Assembly: GCA_963818205.1 (NCBI GenBank)
Contig: CAWFRG010000011.1
Coordinates: 1 to 64,000, forward strand
Length of the DNA: 64,000 bases
Source of the DNA: CAVVYV01 sp963818205
Lineage (GTDB): Bacteria; Actinomycetota; Thermoleophilia; Solirubrobacterales; 70-9
Direction of reading: 5' to 3'
Shown: positions 26,596 to 35,047 of the stretch, piece after piece
How positions within the stretch are numbered: position 1 is the stretch's first letter
Layout: each line of letters starts with the position of its first letter
Notes under the pieces: model-generated
What the model was told of the DNA's origin: nothing
Database searches by the model: none
What the model saw: the letters and a program-made list of their open reading frames with translations, nothing else
Translations under genes and position numbers: made by a program

Positions 26596-27075
26596 CTAGT
26601 GCGAGGTATGCCGGCCGGCGATCAGGTCGAGGGCATGCGGCAGGGCCGGCGCAATCGCTTCGCCTGCCTCGGCGATGCTCTTGGGGCTGCCCGGGAAGTT
26701 GACGATCAGGGTGCGGTCGCGGATACCGGCGACCGCTCGCGAGAGCATCCAGTGCTTGGTGTGCGGGCGCGACGCCGCCCGCATCGCCTCGGGGATGCCG
26801 GGCGCCTCGCGATCGATCACCGCCCTGGTCGCCTCGGGCGTCTGGTCGTTGGGGGTGAACCCGGTTCCCCCGGTCGTCAGGACCAGCTCGCAGCGCTCCT
26901 CATCGGCCCAGTGGCGCAGGCGCTCGGCGATCTGCTCCCGGTCATCGGGGATCACCTCGCGGCCGGCGACCTCTGCACCGAGCGCCTCGGCGAACTCCGC
27001 CAGCGCGTCCCCGCTCTCGTCCCCGCCCCTGCCCGCCGCCCTGGAGGTCGAGACGGTGAGGACCGCCGCCCGCAC
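26596..27075 (-). CDS. mogA: Molybdopterin adenylyltransferase (MogA/MoaB family)
   Basis: 159 residues from GTG 27075, four bases after the moaC stop. AAVLTVSTSRAAGRGGDESG is the MoaB/Mog N-terminus, LVLTTGGTGFTPNDQTPEAT the signature loop, and LIVNFPGSPKSIAEAGEAI the end. It adenylates molybdopterin before MoeA inserts molybdate. It is the last gene of the leftward mop-moeA-moaDE-moaC-mogA operon. The symbol is by family; MoaB-type annotation is equally possible. Confidence 0.85.
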   Translation of the reverse strand: MRAAVLTVSTSRAAGRGGDESGDALAEFAEALGAEVAGREVIPDDREQIAERLRHWADEERCELVLTTGGTGFTPNDQTPEATRAVIDREAPGIPEAMRAASRPHTKHWMLSRAVAGIRDRTLIVNFPGSPKSIAEAGEAIAPALPHALDLIAGRHTSH

Positions 27076-27079
27076 GCCG

Positions 27080-27592
27080 TTAGGCCTCGCTCGCCTCGGC
27101 GTCGCCGGCCTCGGGCTCGTCACTGCGCCAGGTGCCGCTGCGGCCGCCCGACTTCTCAAGCAACCTGACGCTCTGGATCGTCACCCCGCGCTCGAGGCCC
27201 TTGACCATGTCGTAAACCGTCAGGGCAGCGACCGCACATGCGGTCAACGCCTCCATCTCGACCCCAGTCTGCCCCACCGTTCGGGCCTCTGCGTTGAGAA
27301 TCACCAGTCCGTCGGCGGCTGAGATCCGCGCCTCGACGTCGACGAAGGTGAGGGGCAGCGGGTGTGCGAGAGGGATCAGCTCTCCGGTGCGCTTGGCCGC
27401 CTGGATGCCCGCCAGGCGCGCGGTGCCGATCACGTCGCCCTTTGGGCCGTTGCCGCGCTCGACCGCAGCCGCGGTCCCGGGCAACATCCGCACCCGTGCC
27501 TCGGCGATCGCCCTGCGCTCAGTGGTTTCCTTGCCGCCGACGTCCACCATGCGCGCGGACCCTGAGTCGTCCAGGTGAGTGAGCTCGCTCAT
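27080..27592 (-). CDS. moaC: Cyclic pyranopterin monophosphate synthase
   Basis: An intact 170-residue protein. MVDVGGKETTERRAIAEA, KGDVIGTARLAGIQAAKRTG, ELIPLAHPLPLTFVDVEA and GQTGVEMEALTACAVAALTV are the conserved MoaC blocks, including the catalytic Lys and His residues. With MoaA it converts GTP to cyclic pyranopterin monophosphate, the first step of molybdenum cofactor synthesis. Its ATG overlaps the stop of the moaD/E fusion gene (ATGA). The C-terminal tail is Glu/Ala-rich and dispensable-looking. Confidence 0.95.
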   Translation of the reverse strand: MSELTHLDDSGSARMVDVGGKETTERRAIAEARVRMLPGTAAAVERGNGPKGDVIGTARLAGIQAAKRTGELIPLAHPLPLTFVDVEARISAADGLVILNAEARTVGQTGVEMEALTACAVAALTVYDMVKGLERGVTIQSVRLLEKSGGRSGTWRSDEPEAGDAEASEA

Positions 27593-28287
27593 CTCGCCGA
27601 CTCCGGAGCCGGCGACGGCGGTGGCGTTCCCTCGACCCAGCGCCCGCGCTCGCCGTCTGCGGTGGCCACGACCTCGCGCTTCCAGATCGGCGCCTCTGCC
27701 TTGATCCGGTCTATCGCCTGGCGCGCCCCGGCGAAGGCCTCGGCGCGGTGGGCGGCCGAGACGGCCACGATCACGCTCGACTCGCCCAGCGCGACCGGAC
27801 CGACGCGGTGCTCGGCGGCCACCGCCTCGAGGCCGTGGCGATCCAGGCAGTCGTGGAGGATCGCCCGGATCCTCTCCTCCGCCATCTCCCGGTAGGCCTC
27901 GTATTCGAGGCGGGTGACCTCGCGCGTCGTGCCCTGGAAGCTGACGATCGCGCCGGCGGCGGGGCGGGAGACGAGGCGGGAGAGCCTCTCGAGCGAAAGC
28001 GGCTCGTCGGTGACCCGCGCGTGCACGTTCGCCTCTGTGCTTCCGCCGCTGACCGGCGGTACCAGCGCCAGCTCGTCGCCCGGCGCCAACGACGTGTCCG
28101 GGTCCGCGTACTCGCGGTTCACGGCCATCCGCACGGGCATCCGATCCAGCAGATCCCTCAACTCGGGGCGCGCGGAGAGCTGTTCGAGCGCCTCGGCGAC
28201 GGTCGCGCCCTCGTTGAGCTCCATCTCGATCGAGTCCGCGCCGGCGCGTTCGCGAAGGACAGCGAACAGGCGCACGGTGACCGTCAT
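27589..28287 (-). CDS. MoaD-MoaE fusion (molybdopterin synthase)
   Basis: 232 residues from ATG 28287. Residues 1 to about 80 are MoaD (TVTVRLFAVLRERAGADSIE to LALVPPVSGG). MoaE follows at once (ANVHARVTDEPLSLERLSRL, GAIVSFQGTTREVTRLEYEA, VAAEHRVGPVALGESSVIVA, AEAPIWKREV). MoaD's C-terminal Gly-Gly must be free to carry sulfur, but here it continues GGSTEAN. The M. tuberculosis MoaX fusion is known to be cut between Gly and Ser, and the same Gly-Gly-Ser is present here, so cleavage is likely. It sulfurates cPMP to molybdopterin. Confidence 0.9.
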   Translation of the reverse strand: MTVTVRLFAVLRERAGADSIEMELNEGATVAEALEQLSARPELRDLLDRMPVRMAVNREYADPDTSLAPGDELALVPPVSGGSTEANVHARVTDEPLSLERLSRLVSRPAAGAIVSFQGTTREVTRLEYEAYREMAEERIRAILHDCLDRHGLEAVAAEHRVGPVALGESSVIVAVSAAHRAEAFAGARQAIDRIKAEAPIWKREVVATADGERGRWVEGTPPPSPAPESAR

Positions 28288-28297
28288 CTGTCCGATC

Positions 28298-29485
28298 CTA
28301 GCCCCAGCCATCTGTCAGGACCTCGAGCTCGACCGTCTCGCCGACCGCTGGCGGGTCCGCATCGGCAGGCACGATGGTGAGAGCGTCTGCGCCGAGCATC
28401 GAGGTCAGGACGTGCGAGTCCTGGTTGCCCGTCGGCCGTGCGTGCCAGCCGTCATCACGGAGTTCGAGATGGCAGCGAACCACATGGGCACGTCCCGGCG
28501 GCTTCGGAAGATCCTCGTCCAGAATCGCCCGGACCCGGTCCGCCTGGTCGGTCACCCCCGTCATCGCCCTGATAGCGGGGCGAACGAAGAGCAGGAACGT
28601 GACCATGGCGGAGACCGGGTTTCCCGGCAGGCCGAAGACAAGCGTGCCCGTGGGCCCCACCCCGAACCAGGTCGGCTTGCCGGGCTTCAGCCCGACCCTC
28701 CAAAAGACCTTCTCGACGCCCAGCGAGCTGAGCGCGGCCTTGACGCGATCGTGCTCTCCCACCGAGACCCCGCCACAGATCACAGCGAGCTCTCCCGGCA
28801 GCATGCGCTCGATCGCGGCGCGGGTCAGCTCAGGATCGTCACGCACCGTGTCCACTCCGGTGAGCTCGGCGCCTGCGCGAATGGCGAGTGACGGAATCGT
28901 GTAGGCGTTCGAGTCTCGAACACCTCCCGGTCGCGGTGGGTCTCCAGGATCTAGCAGCTCATCGCCCGTGGTCAGCACCGCGAGGCGCGGACGGCGCGCG
29001 CAGCCGATCTCCTCGACGCCAACGGCCGCGAGCACTCCGAGCTCCGCTGCGCCCAGCCGAGCTCCTCGCCGGAGCACCGTCATCCCGGGCTCGATGTCGT
29101 CGCCCGCGTGCCGAACGTTATTCCCTGGCTCGATCTCGACCCCGACCTCGACCATGCCGTTCTGGAGGCTCGTGTCCTCGAGTCGCACGACCGAATCGGC
29201 GCCCTCCGGAATCATGGCGCCCGTGGAAATCTCGATCGCCTGCCCCTCGCGAAGGGACGAGCCCGCAGGATGTCCCGCCCGAGACTCATCGATCACGGCT
29301 AGGATCGCCGGCGATTTGACGCGGGCGCCGCGGGTGTCCTCCGCGCGCACCGCGAAGCCGTCCATCGACGAGTTGTCGAACCCCGGCACCCCATCGACGC
29401 TCTTCACGTCGACCGCGAGGATCCGGCCGAGCGCCTCACGAATGGGCACCAGCTCCGACCCCAGCGGGCGAACCCGCTCGAGCAC
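28298..29485 (-). CDS. moeA: Molybdopterin molybdenumtransferase
   Basis: 395 residues from GTG 29485. PGFDNSSMDGFAVRAEDTRG, GQAIEISTGAMIPEGADSVV, RRPRLAVLTTGDELLDPGDP, GGVSVGEHDRVKAALSSLG and VFGLPGNPVSAMVTFLLFV are the MoeA domains. It inserts molybdate into adenylylated molybdopterin. The true N-terminus probably lies further upstream: the frame continues back as KPIDLADARGS, typical MoeA sequence, but lacks a start codon before the mop gene. A one-base error near 29540 would let it start at a GTG overlapping the mop stop. Confidence 0.9.
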   Translation of the reverse strand: MLERVRPLGSELVPIREALGRILAVDVKSVDGVPGFDNSSMDGFAVRAEDTRGARVKSPAILAVIDESRAGHPAGSSLREGQAIEISTGAMIPEGADSVVRLEDTSLQNGMVEVGVEIEPGNNVRHAGDDIEPGMTVLRRGARLGAAELGVLAAVGVEEIGCARRPRLAVLTTGDELLDPGDPPRPGGVRDSNAYTIPSLAIRAGAELTGVDTVRDDPELTRAAIERMLPGELAVICGGVSVGEHDRVKAALSSLGVEKVFWRVGLKPGKPTWFGVGPTGTLVFGLPGNPVSAMVTFLLFVRPAIRAMTGVTDQADRVRAILDEDLPKPPGRAHVVRCHLELRDDGWHARPTGNQDSHVLTSMLGADALTIVPADADPPAVGETVELEVLTDGWG

Positions 29486-29546
29486 TGAGCCCCGCGCATC
29501 GGCGAGGTCGATCGGCTTGTTCGCGGTCCCTTTCGTCAGCGCGTCC

Positions 29547-29753
29547 TCACTCGACGCCGAGCATCACGTCGCTCGCTTTGATCACTGCGGTCACCTCTTT
29601 CCCCGGCGCGATCCCGAGCTCGCGAACGGCCTCGACCGTCACCGAAGCGACCAGCCTCATGTCCCCGACCTTGAGCTCCACGTTTGCGATCGCCTCCCCC
29701 CGTGTGACGTTCGTGACTTCACCCGGAAGCTTGTTTCGTGCGCTTATCTGCAA
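29547..29753 (-). CDS. mop: Molbindin (TOBE-domain molybdate-binding protein)
   Basis: A 68-residue single Mop/TOBE domain: MQISARNKLPGEVTNVTRGE, ANVELKVGDMRLVASVTVE and ELGIAPGKEVTAVIKASDVM. Molbindins bind molybdate as hexamers and store or buffer it in the cytoplasm. It is the first gene of the leftward cofactor operon and diverges from the HTH-TOBE regulator, whose own TOBE domain resembles it. ModC at 31885-32952 carries a third TOBE domain. Confidence 0.9.
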   Translation of the reverse strand: MQISARNKLPGEVTNVTRGEAIANVELKVGDMRLVASVTVEAVRELGIAPGKEVTAVIKASDVMLGVE

Positions 29754-29878
29754 AGTCTCCTCCTCTCAACTGCGGCTGTTGGCTCATTCGAGGCTAGATC
29801 ATCCCCCTCCGGGCCCTCCGCGCGCCGCGGGATCAGGGCGCCATGCATATGCAGGCGCGATGCCATACTTCGCGCGCG
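29754..29878. promoter_or_regulatory. Divergent mop / regulator control region
   Basis: These 125 bases separate mop (leftward) from the HTH-TOBE regulator and modABC (rightward). A perfect palindrome TGCATATGCA (29844-29853) is the best operator candidate. CATACT (29864-29869) lies nine bases before the regulator ATG at 29879, which suggests a leaderless mRNA. CGCGCCGCGGG lies upstream of the palindrome. Confidence 0.45.
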
Positions 29879-30265
29879 ATGAGTGACCTCAGCCTGGGCG
29901 AGGCGGCACGGGCGATCGGCGTCAGCGTCGACACGCTGCGGCGCTGGGACCGGGCGGGCAAGCTCCGCACCACCCGCGACTCCCGGAATCGCCGCCAGGT
30001 CCCCCCAGCAGAGGTCGAACGGCTGCGCGGTGCGCCGGCTCGGCATCGCACAAGCGATTCGTTCTCGGCCCGCAACCGCTTTTCCGGCACGATCACCTCC
30101 GTGGAGGTCGAGGGCGTGATGGCGCTGGTCGAGGTCGAGGCCGGCCCCCACCGGATCACCGCTGCGATCACCCGCGACGCGGTCGAGGAACTGGGGCTCA
30201 TGGAGGGGACCAAGGCAACCGCCACGGTCAAGGCCACGTCCGTGATGATCGAGAAGGAAGGCTGA
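29879..30265 (+). CDS. HTH (MerR-type) plus TOBE molybdate-responsive regulator
   Basis: 128 residues from ATG 29879. SLGEAARAIGVSVDTLRRWD with RAGKLRTTRDSRNRRQVPPA is an excisionase/MerR-like winged helix. A TOBE domain follows: NRFSGTITSVEVEGVMALVE, ITAAITRDAVEELGLMEGTK and VKATSVMIEKEG. The architecture matches the small actinobacterial analogue of ModE, with DNA binding at one end and molybdate sensing at the other. Lying between mop and modABC, it most likely controls both. Sensing and target are inference from context. Confidence 0.85.
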   Translation: MSDLSLGEAARAIGVSVDTLRRWDRAGKLRTTRDSRNRRQVPPAEVERLRGAPARHRTSDSFSARNRFSGTITSVEVEGVMALVEVEAGPHRITAAITRDAVEELGLMEGTKATATVKATSVMIEKEG

Positions 30266-30335
30266 GGCCGGGCTTTCGGCTACATAGGCGGTGCTTATGC
30301 AATGATCGCGCCGGATCGTGCGCGTGCAAGCCCGA

Positions 30336-31088
30336 ATGACCCGCTACAGGGCCGTGATCGCCGTGATCGCGGCGTCCGTGGTCGGGACGGTGGGCTGCGG
30401 CGACGACGACGGCTCCGACCAAGTGGTCGTCTCTGCGGCGGCATCCCTGGAGACCGCGTTCAACGACTACGTGGACGCGGCGGGGATCGACGCCAAGATG
30501 TCGTTCGCTGGGTCGGATGAGCTGGCCGCCCAGATCCGACAGGGCGTCATGCCCGACGTCTACGCCGCCGCCAACACGACGCTGCCCGACGAGCTCTACA
30601 AGGACGGGCTGGTCGGGAAGCCGACGGTGTTCGCCACCAATTCGCTTGTCCTGGCGGTCCCCCAAGGGTCGGATATCAATTCGCTCGACGACTTGACCAA
30701 GCCCGGCACCTCGATCGTGATCGGTGACGCCCAGGTGCCCGTCGGGTCATACACGCGCGAGGTGCTCGGGAAGCTCCCGGCGGACCAGCGCAACGCGATC
30801 TTGGACAACGTCCGCTCGGAGGAACCCGACGTCAGCGGCATCGTCGGGAAGCTGACCCAGGGGGCGGTCGACGCAGGCTTCGTCTACATCACCGACGTCA
30901 CCGCGAGCAGCGGCCAGCTCAAGGCGATCCAGCTGTCTGCGGACTTGCAGCCGGATGTCGCGTACGGGGCGGCGGTGGTGACGGGCGCCAAGAATCCCGA
31001 CGGCGCCCGCGACTTCATCGAAGGGTTGCTCAGCGAGGACGGAGCCGCTGCGCTCAGGGAGGCCGGCTTCAAGCCGCCACCGGGTTGA
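30336..31088 (+). CDS. modA: Molybdate ABC transporter substrate-binding lipoprotein
   Basis: 250 residues from ATG 30336, with an earlier GTG at 30318. AVIAASVVGTVGCGDDD holds a lipobox with Cys21, so the mature protein is a lipoprotein. VVVSAAASLETAFNDYVDAA is the ModA N-terminus with its oxyanion-binding Ser residues, and GVMPDVYAAANTTLPDELYK, FATNSLVLAVPQGSDI and GKLTQGAVDAGFVYITDVTA follow. It captures molybdate (or tungstate) outside the membrane and passes it to ModB. The stop overlaps the modB ATG (TGATG). Confidence 0.93.
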   Translation: MTRYRAVIAVIAASVVGTVGCGDDDGSDQVVVSAAASLETAFNDYVDAAGIDAKMSFAGSDELAAQIRQGVMPDVYAAANTTLPDELYKDGLVGKPTVFATNSLVLAVPQGSDINSLDDLTKPGTSIVIGDAQVPVGSYTREVLGKLPADQRNAILDNVRSEEPDVSGIVGKLTQGAVDAGFVYITDVTASSGQLKAIQLSADLQPDVAYGAAVVTGAKNPDGARDFIEGLLSEDGAAALREAGFKPPPG

Positions 31089-31888
31089 TGCGCAGGGCGG
31101 CCTTCGGCGCAATCCTTTTCCTCGCGCTGTTCCTCGTACTCGCCTTCCTGACGCTGCCGATCGTCGCGATCTTCGTCGACACCTCGCCCGCGGATCTGCT
31201 CAGCAGCCTCGGCGAGCCGAACGCGCGCGACGCGCTCTGGCTGAGCCTGAAGACCTCGCTCGCGGCCCTGGCGATCATCGTGGTCGTCGGCACTCCCGCC
31301 GCGTACCTGCTGGCCACACGAGCGTTCCGAGGTCGCTCCATCGTGGTCACCCTCATCGAGCTCCCCCTGGTCCTCCCCCCAGCTGTCGCCGGCATCGCGC
31401 TGCTCGCGTCCTTCGGTCCCAAGGGGATCTTTGGCAGCGCCCTGGACGATGCCGGCATCGAGCTCGTGCTGCAGACGGCCGGGGTGATCGTCGCGCTCAC
31501 CTTCGTCGCGGCACCTTTCTATCTGCGGCAGACGCAGGAGGCGTTCGCGGCGGTCGACCGCAACCTGGTCGACGCCGCGCGCACCTTGGGGGCGAGCGAG
31601 GCGAAAGCCTTCATCCGGGTCGCGGTGCCGTGTGCCGGACAGGGCATCACCTCCGGGCTCGCCCTAGCCTGGGGGCGAGCACTGGGCGAGTTCGGGGCGA
31701 CGCTGATGTTCGCCGGCTCATTTCCGGGAATCACCCAGACCGTGCCGCTTGCGATATTCGCGCAGTTCAGCAGCGACTTCACCTCCGCGCTGGCGCTCTC
31801 GGGCGTTCTGGTGCTCGTCTCCGCCGCCCTCCTGCTCTCGGTGAAGCTCCTGGGACGATCCACCGTCTTGGGTGGTGGCCCGGCTTGA
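31088..31888 (+). CDS. modB: Molybdate ABC transporter permease
   Basis: 266 residues from ATG 31088 (a TTG lies one codon upstream). Five to six membrane segments are visible, beginning FLALFLVLAFLTLPIVAIF. The EAA loop that docks the ATPase is DAARTLGASEAKAFIRVAVP. ELPLVLPPAVAGIALLASFG and WGRALGEFGATLMFAGSFPG are typical ModB sequence. It forms the molybdate channel as a homodimer. The TGA overlaps the TTG start of modC (TTGA). Confidence 0.93.
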   Translation: MRRAAFGAILFLALFLVLAFLTLPIVAIFVDTSPADLLSSLGEPNARDALWLSLKTSLAALAIIVVVGTPAAYLLATRAFRGRSIVVTLIELPLVLPPAVAGIALLASFGPKGIFGSALDDAGIELVLQTAGVIVALTFVAAPFYLRQTQEAFAAVDRNLVDAARTLGASEAKAFIRVAVPCAGQGITSGLALAWGRALGEFGATLMFAGSFPGITQTVPLAIFAQFSSDFTSALALSGVLVLVSAALLLSVKLLGRSTVLGGGPA

Positions 31889-32952
31889 CGGCGCTGGAGG
31901 TCAGCGCCAGCGATCGGCTCCGCGAGATGGAGCTGGATCTCGAGCTGCATGTGGGCGAGGAGGCCTGCGCGGCGATCGTCGGACCCTCCGGAGCCGGCAA
32001 GTCCACCGTGCTTCGGATCATCGCCGGGCTGCGGAAACCCGATCCCGGTCGAGTTGTGATGGGGAACGAGGTCTGGCTGGACTCGGGTCGCGGAATCAAC
32101 CTGCGCCCGGAGGAGCGAGCCTGCGGCTTCATGTTCCAGGACTACGCCCTGTTCCCGCACCTGAGTGCTTGGCGGAACGTCGCGTTCGGGATGACCGGCC
32201 ACCGTCGGGTGCGCCGCCAACGTGCCCTGGAGCAGCTGCGGCGCTTTGGGGTCGAGAACCTTGCAGACGCACGTCCCGCCACGCTCTCGGGTGGCGAGCG
32301 CCAGCGGGTGGCACTGGCCCGCTCCCTCGCCCGCGACCCGAGCGTGCTGCTGCTCGATGAGCCCCTCTCCGCTCTCGACACACACACCCGCGCGCACGCC
32401 GGCCGCGAGCTCGTCGCGGCGCTCAGGGACGCGGGAGCCGTCGCGATCGTCGTCACGCACGACTTCTCAGAAGCGGCCATGCTCGCCGATCAGATCTTCG
32501 TGATGGACGATGGGCGCATCGTCCAGCACGGCACCGCAGCGGAGCTGTCGGCCCGCCCCGAAAGCGCGTTCGTCGCCGACTTCGCGGGCTCCGTGGTGCT
32601 CAATGGCATCGCTCGCGCAGCTCCTGGCGGGCTGACGGAGGTCGAGCTGGATGGAGGCGGCGCCCTGCACAGCACCGACCTGATCAAAGGGCCTGTCGTA
32701 GCCCTCGTCTTTCCCTGGGAGATCACCATGGAGCCGGCGGAGACAGCCTCTGAGAGCTCCGCCCTCAACCGGCTCCCGGTCGAGGTCGTTTCGGTGACCG
32801 AGATCGGGAATCGGGTCAGGGTCGGTATGTCCGCCCCGCAGCCGTTGGTGGCTGAGGTGACCGCCGAGTCCATACGATCGCTGGGGTTGCGTCCGGGCGT
32901 ACGAGCGACGGCCACCTGGAAGGCGACCGCGACGCGGCTGGTGCCGCGCTAG
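31885..32952 (+). CDS. modC: Molybdate ABC transporter ATP-binding protein
   Basis: 355 residues from TTG 31885. Walker A is VGPSGAGKSTVLRIIAGL, the Q-loop FMFQDYALFPHLSAW, the signature LSGGERQRVALARSLA, Walker B SVLLLDEPLSALD and the H-loop IVVTHDFSEA. A C-terminal TOBE domain (NRLPVEVVSVTEIGNRVRVG to TATWKATATRLVPR) binds the oxyanion and can shut the transporter when molybdate is plentiful. It powers ModAB. Its stop overlaps the converging moaA stop by three bases, so no terminator fits between them. Confidence 0.93.
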   Translation: MTALEVSASDRLREMELDLELHVGEEACAAIVGPSGAGKSTVLRIIAGLRKPDPGRVVMGNEVWLDSGRGINLRPEERACGFMFQDYALFPHLSAWRNVAFGMTGHRRVRRQRALEQLRRFGVENLADARPATLSGGERQRVALARSLARDPSVLLLDEPLSALDTHTRAHAGRELVAALRDAGAVAIVVTHDFSEAAMLADQIFVMDDGRIVQHGTAAELSARPESAFVADFAGSVVLNGIARAAPGGLTEVELDGGGALHSTDLIKGPVVALVFPWEITMEPAETASESSALNRLPVEVVSVTEIGNRVRVGMSAPQPLVAEVTAESIRSLGLRPGVRATATWKATATRLVPR

Positions 32953-33944
32953 CCGCCGATCTGGCTCATCGTCCGGGGCGGCTGGCGGAACCCGGCCTCG
33001 TTGACGCGGTGCTTGAGCTCCTTGCGCCAGACGGCGTCCCGGATCACCCGCTCCAGCTCTTCGTCGCTCGCCCCGGAGCGCAGCGGATCGCGCAGATCGG
33101 TCTCGTGGATCGAGAACAGGCAGGTCCGGAGCTTGCCGTCTGAGGTGAGGCGGATGCGGTTGCAGTCGGCGCAGAAGGGCTCGGAGACCGGGTTGATGAA
33201 GCCGATCTCGCCGCGGCCATCGGCAAACCGGTAGACCCTGGCCGTCGCATGCGGCTCGCGGGGGACCTCCTCGAGCCGGTGCTCGGCCTCGATCAGCTCC
33301 CTGATCTCCCGGCCGGTGAGCACCGCGTCGGGCTTCCAATTCCGATCAGCGTCGAGCGGCATGAACTCAATGAAGCGCACCTGATAGTCGCTGGTTCGCG
33401 CCAGCTCGCAAAAGCGCAGCACCTCGTCCTCGGTGAAGTCGCGCATGGCGATCGCGTTGACCTTGATCGGGCGCACCTCGGGGAAGGCCGCGATCGCCTC
33501 CAGGCCGCGGATCACCTGCGGAAGCGCGTCGCGGCGGGTGATCTTGAAGAAGGCGTCCCGAGCCAGCGAGTCGACCGAGACGTTGAAGCGGTCGACCCCG
33601 GCGCGCACCAGCGCCTCGGCGTCGCGCTCCAGCAGGTAGCCGTTGGTGGTGACCGCGATCTCCTCGAGCAGCTCGATCTCCCGGAGCATCGCGACCAGCT
33701 TGGGGAACTCCCGGCGCACCAGCGGCTCGCCACCGGTCAGTCGCAGCGTCCTCACGCCCATCTGGGCGAACAGCCCCACCAGCCGCTGCGTCTCCTCGAA
33801 GCTGAGGATCTCGGAGCGGTCGAGCCATGGGAGGCCGTCGGCGGGCATGCAGTACTGGCAGCGGAAGTTGCAGCGGTCGACCACCGACACCCGCAGGTCA
33901 TCGATCATCCGGCCGTGCCCATCGCGGAGCGGCTCGCGTCGCAT
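32949..33944 (-). CDS. moaA: GTP 3',8-cyclase (radical SAM)
   Basis: 331 residues from ATG 33944. SVVDRCNFRCQYCMPADGLP holds the radical-SAM CxxxCxxC, RTLRLTGGEPLVRREFPKL the SAM-binding GGEP, and FCADCNRIRLTSDGKLRTCL the second iron-sulfur site that binds GTP. The C-terminus ends Gly-Gly (MSQIGG), as MoaA requires. It starts molybdenum cofactor synthesis. It is placed at the end of the CO dehydrogenase operon, not with moaC, and its start overlaps the xdhC stop (TGATG). Confidence 0.95.
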   Translation of the reverse strand: MRREPLRDGHGRMIDDLRVSVVDRCNFRCQYCMPADGLPWLDRSEILSFEETQRLVGLFAQMGVRTLRLTGGEPLVRREFPKLVAMLREIELLEEIAVTTNGYLLERDAEALVRAGVDRFNVSVDSLARDAFFKITRRDALPQVIRGLEAIAAFPEVRPIKVNAIAMRDFTEDEVLRFCELARTSDYQVRFIEFMPLDADRNWKPDAVLTGREIRELIEAEHRLEEVPREPHATARVYRFADGRGEIGFINPVSEPFCADCNRIRLTSDGKLRTCLFSIHETDLRDPLRSGASDEELERVIRDAVWRKELKHRVNEAGFRQPPRTMSQIGG

Positions 33945-35047
33945 CACCGTGCGCCCGCTGCTTCCCGCGACTCGTCGGCGGCCGCATCGTGGATCCGGCC
34001 CTTGACGGCCATCAGGCGGCCGCCCTGGTGTCCCCGGCGTACGGCGGTGATCTCCCCCATGATCGAGATCGCCGTCTCGGCGGCGGTGAGCGCACCGATA
34101 TCGAGCCCGATCGGCGCCGCAAGGCGCCCAAGCTCCTCGTCGGTCAGGCCCTGCGCGAGCAGGCGCTCGCGGCGCTTCTCCGGCGCGGCGCTGCCATCGC
34201 ACCGATGTACTGGGCGTCGGAGCGAAGGGCGATCTTGAGCACCGCATCGTCGAGCTTCGGGTCATGAGTGAGGACGGCGATCGAGGTCGCCCGGTCGATT
34301 CCCCCGAGCTGGTCGAGCGCCTTGTCGGGCCACTCGGCGATCACCAGCTCGGCCTCGGGGAAGCGGTCGGCGGTGGCGAATCGCTTGCGAGGGTCGACGA
34401 CGAACGCGCGCCAACCCGCCATGCGGGCCGCGGCGGCGAGCTGAGCGGCGAAATCGACCGCGCCGAAGATGATCAGGCGAGGCGGCGGCGCCACCGCGTC
34501 CACGAACAGGGTCCTGCCGTCGTGCTCGTGCAGCTCGCTGCGCTCGGACCACATCGCCTCGTCCGCCAGCGCCATCGCGGCGGCATCGAGCTCCGGGCTG
34601 CCCAGCGTGCCGACAGGCGGGTCGCCCTCGGTCACCAGGAGCTTCCCGCCCACGTTTTCGGGCCCTCGAGCACCGTGACCAGCGCCCCGCGGCCACCCCG
34701 GCGGGCGAGCTCCGCGAAGCGTCCCTGCAGGCCCGTGCCCTCGTAGGCCTCCACCCAGATCGAGATCTCGCCGCCGCACGGCAACCCGACGTCCCAGGCG
34801 TCCTCGTCGGCGATCCCATAGTGCAGAAGCTGCGGGTCGTCGCCCGCGAGAATGCCCTCGGCGACCTGGACCACCTGCCCCTCGACGCAGCCTCCTGAGA
34901 CCGCTCCGATCATCTTACCCCCGTCGTTGACAGCCATCTTGGTTCCCAGGGCTGCGGAGCCGACTTCTTCGTGTCGACGACCGTCGCCAGGGCAACCCGG
35001 TCGCCACTGGTGAACCAACTCTCGACGGCCTCCATGACGTCCCTCAT
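33944..35047 (-). CDS. XdhC/CoxF-type maturation protein, frameshifted
   Basis: From ATG 35047 (MRDVMEAVESWFTSGDRVAL, ATVVDTKKSAPQP) the protein passes through MIGAVSGGCVEGQVVQVAEG and, in another frame, RLIIFGAVDFAAQLAAAARM, WRAFVVDPRKRFATADRF, VLTHDPKLDDAVLKIALRSD and AQYIGAM. These are the XdhC/CoxI N-domain and the Rossmann C-domain. Three indels interrupt it, near 34970, 34660 and 34185. XdhC proteins bind the cofactor, help its sulfuration and deliver it to xanthine-dehydrogenase-family enzymes. It is one of two such proteins in this operon. Confidence 0.8.

Noticed and set aside
26488..26640. ORFs beginning WPGRTRTSDRR / AGEDSNLRPTDYES
   Set aside because: This is the translation of a tRNA-like sequence, a frequent spurious protein.
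29486..29546. Molybdenum cofactor riboswitch before the moe/moa genes
   Set aside because: The gap between mop and moeA is about 60 bases and largely coding-like. There is no room for or sign of the aptamer.
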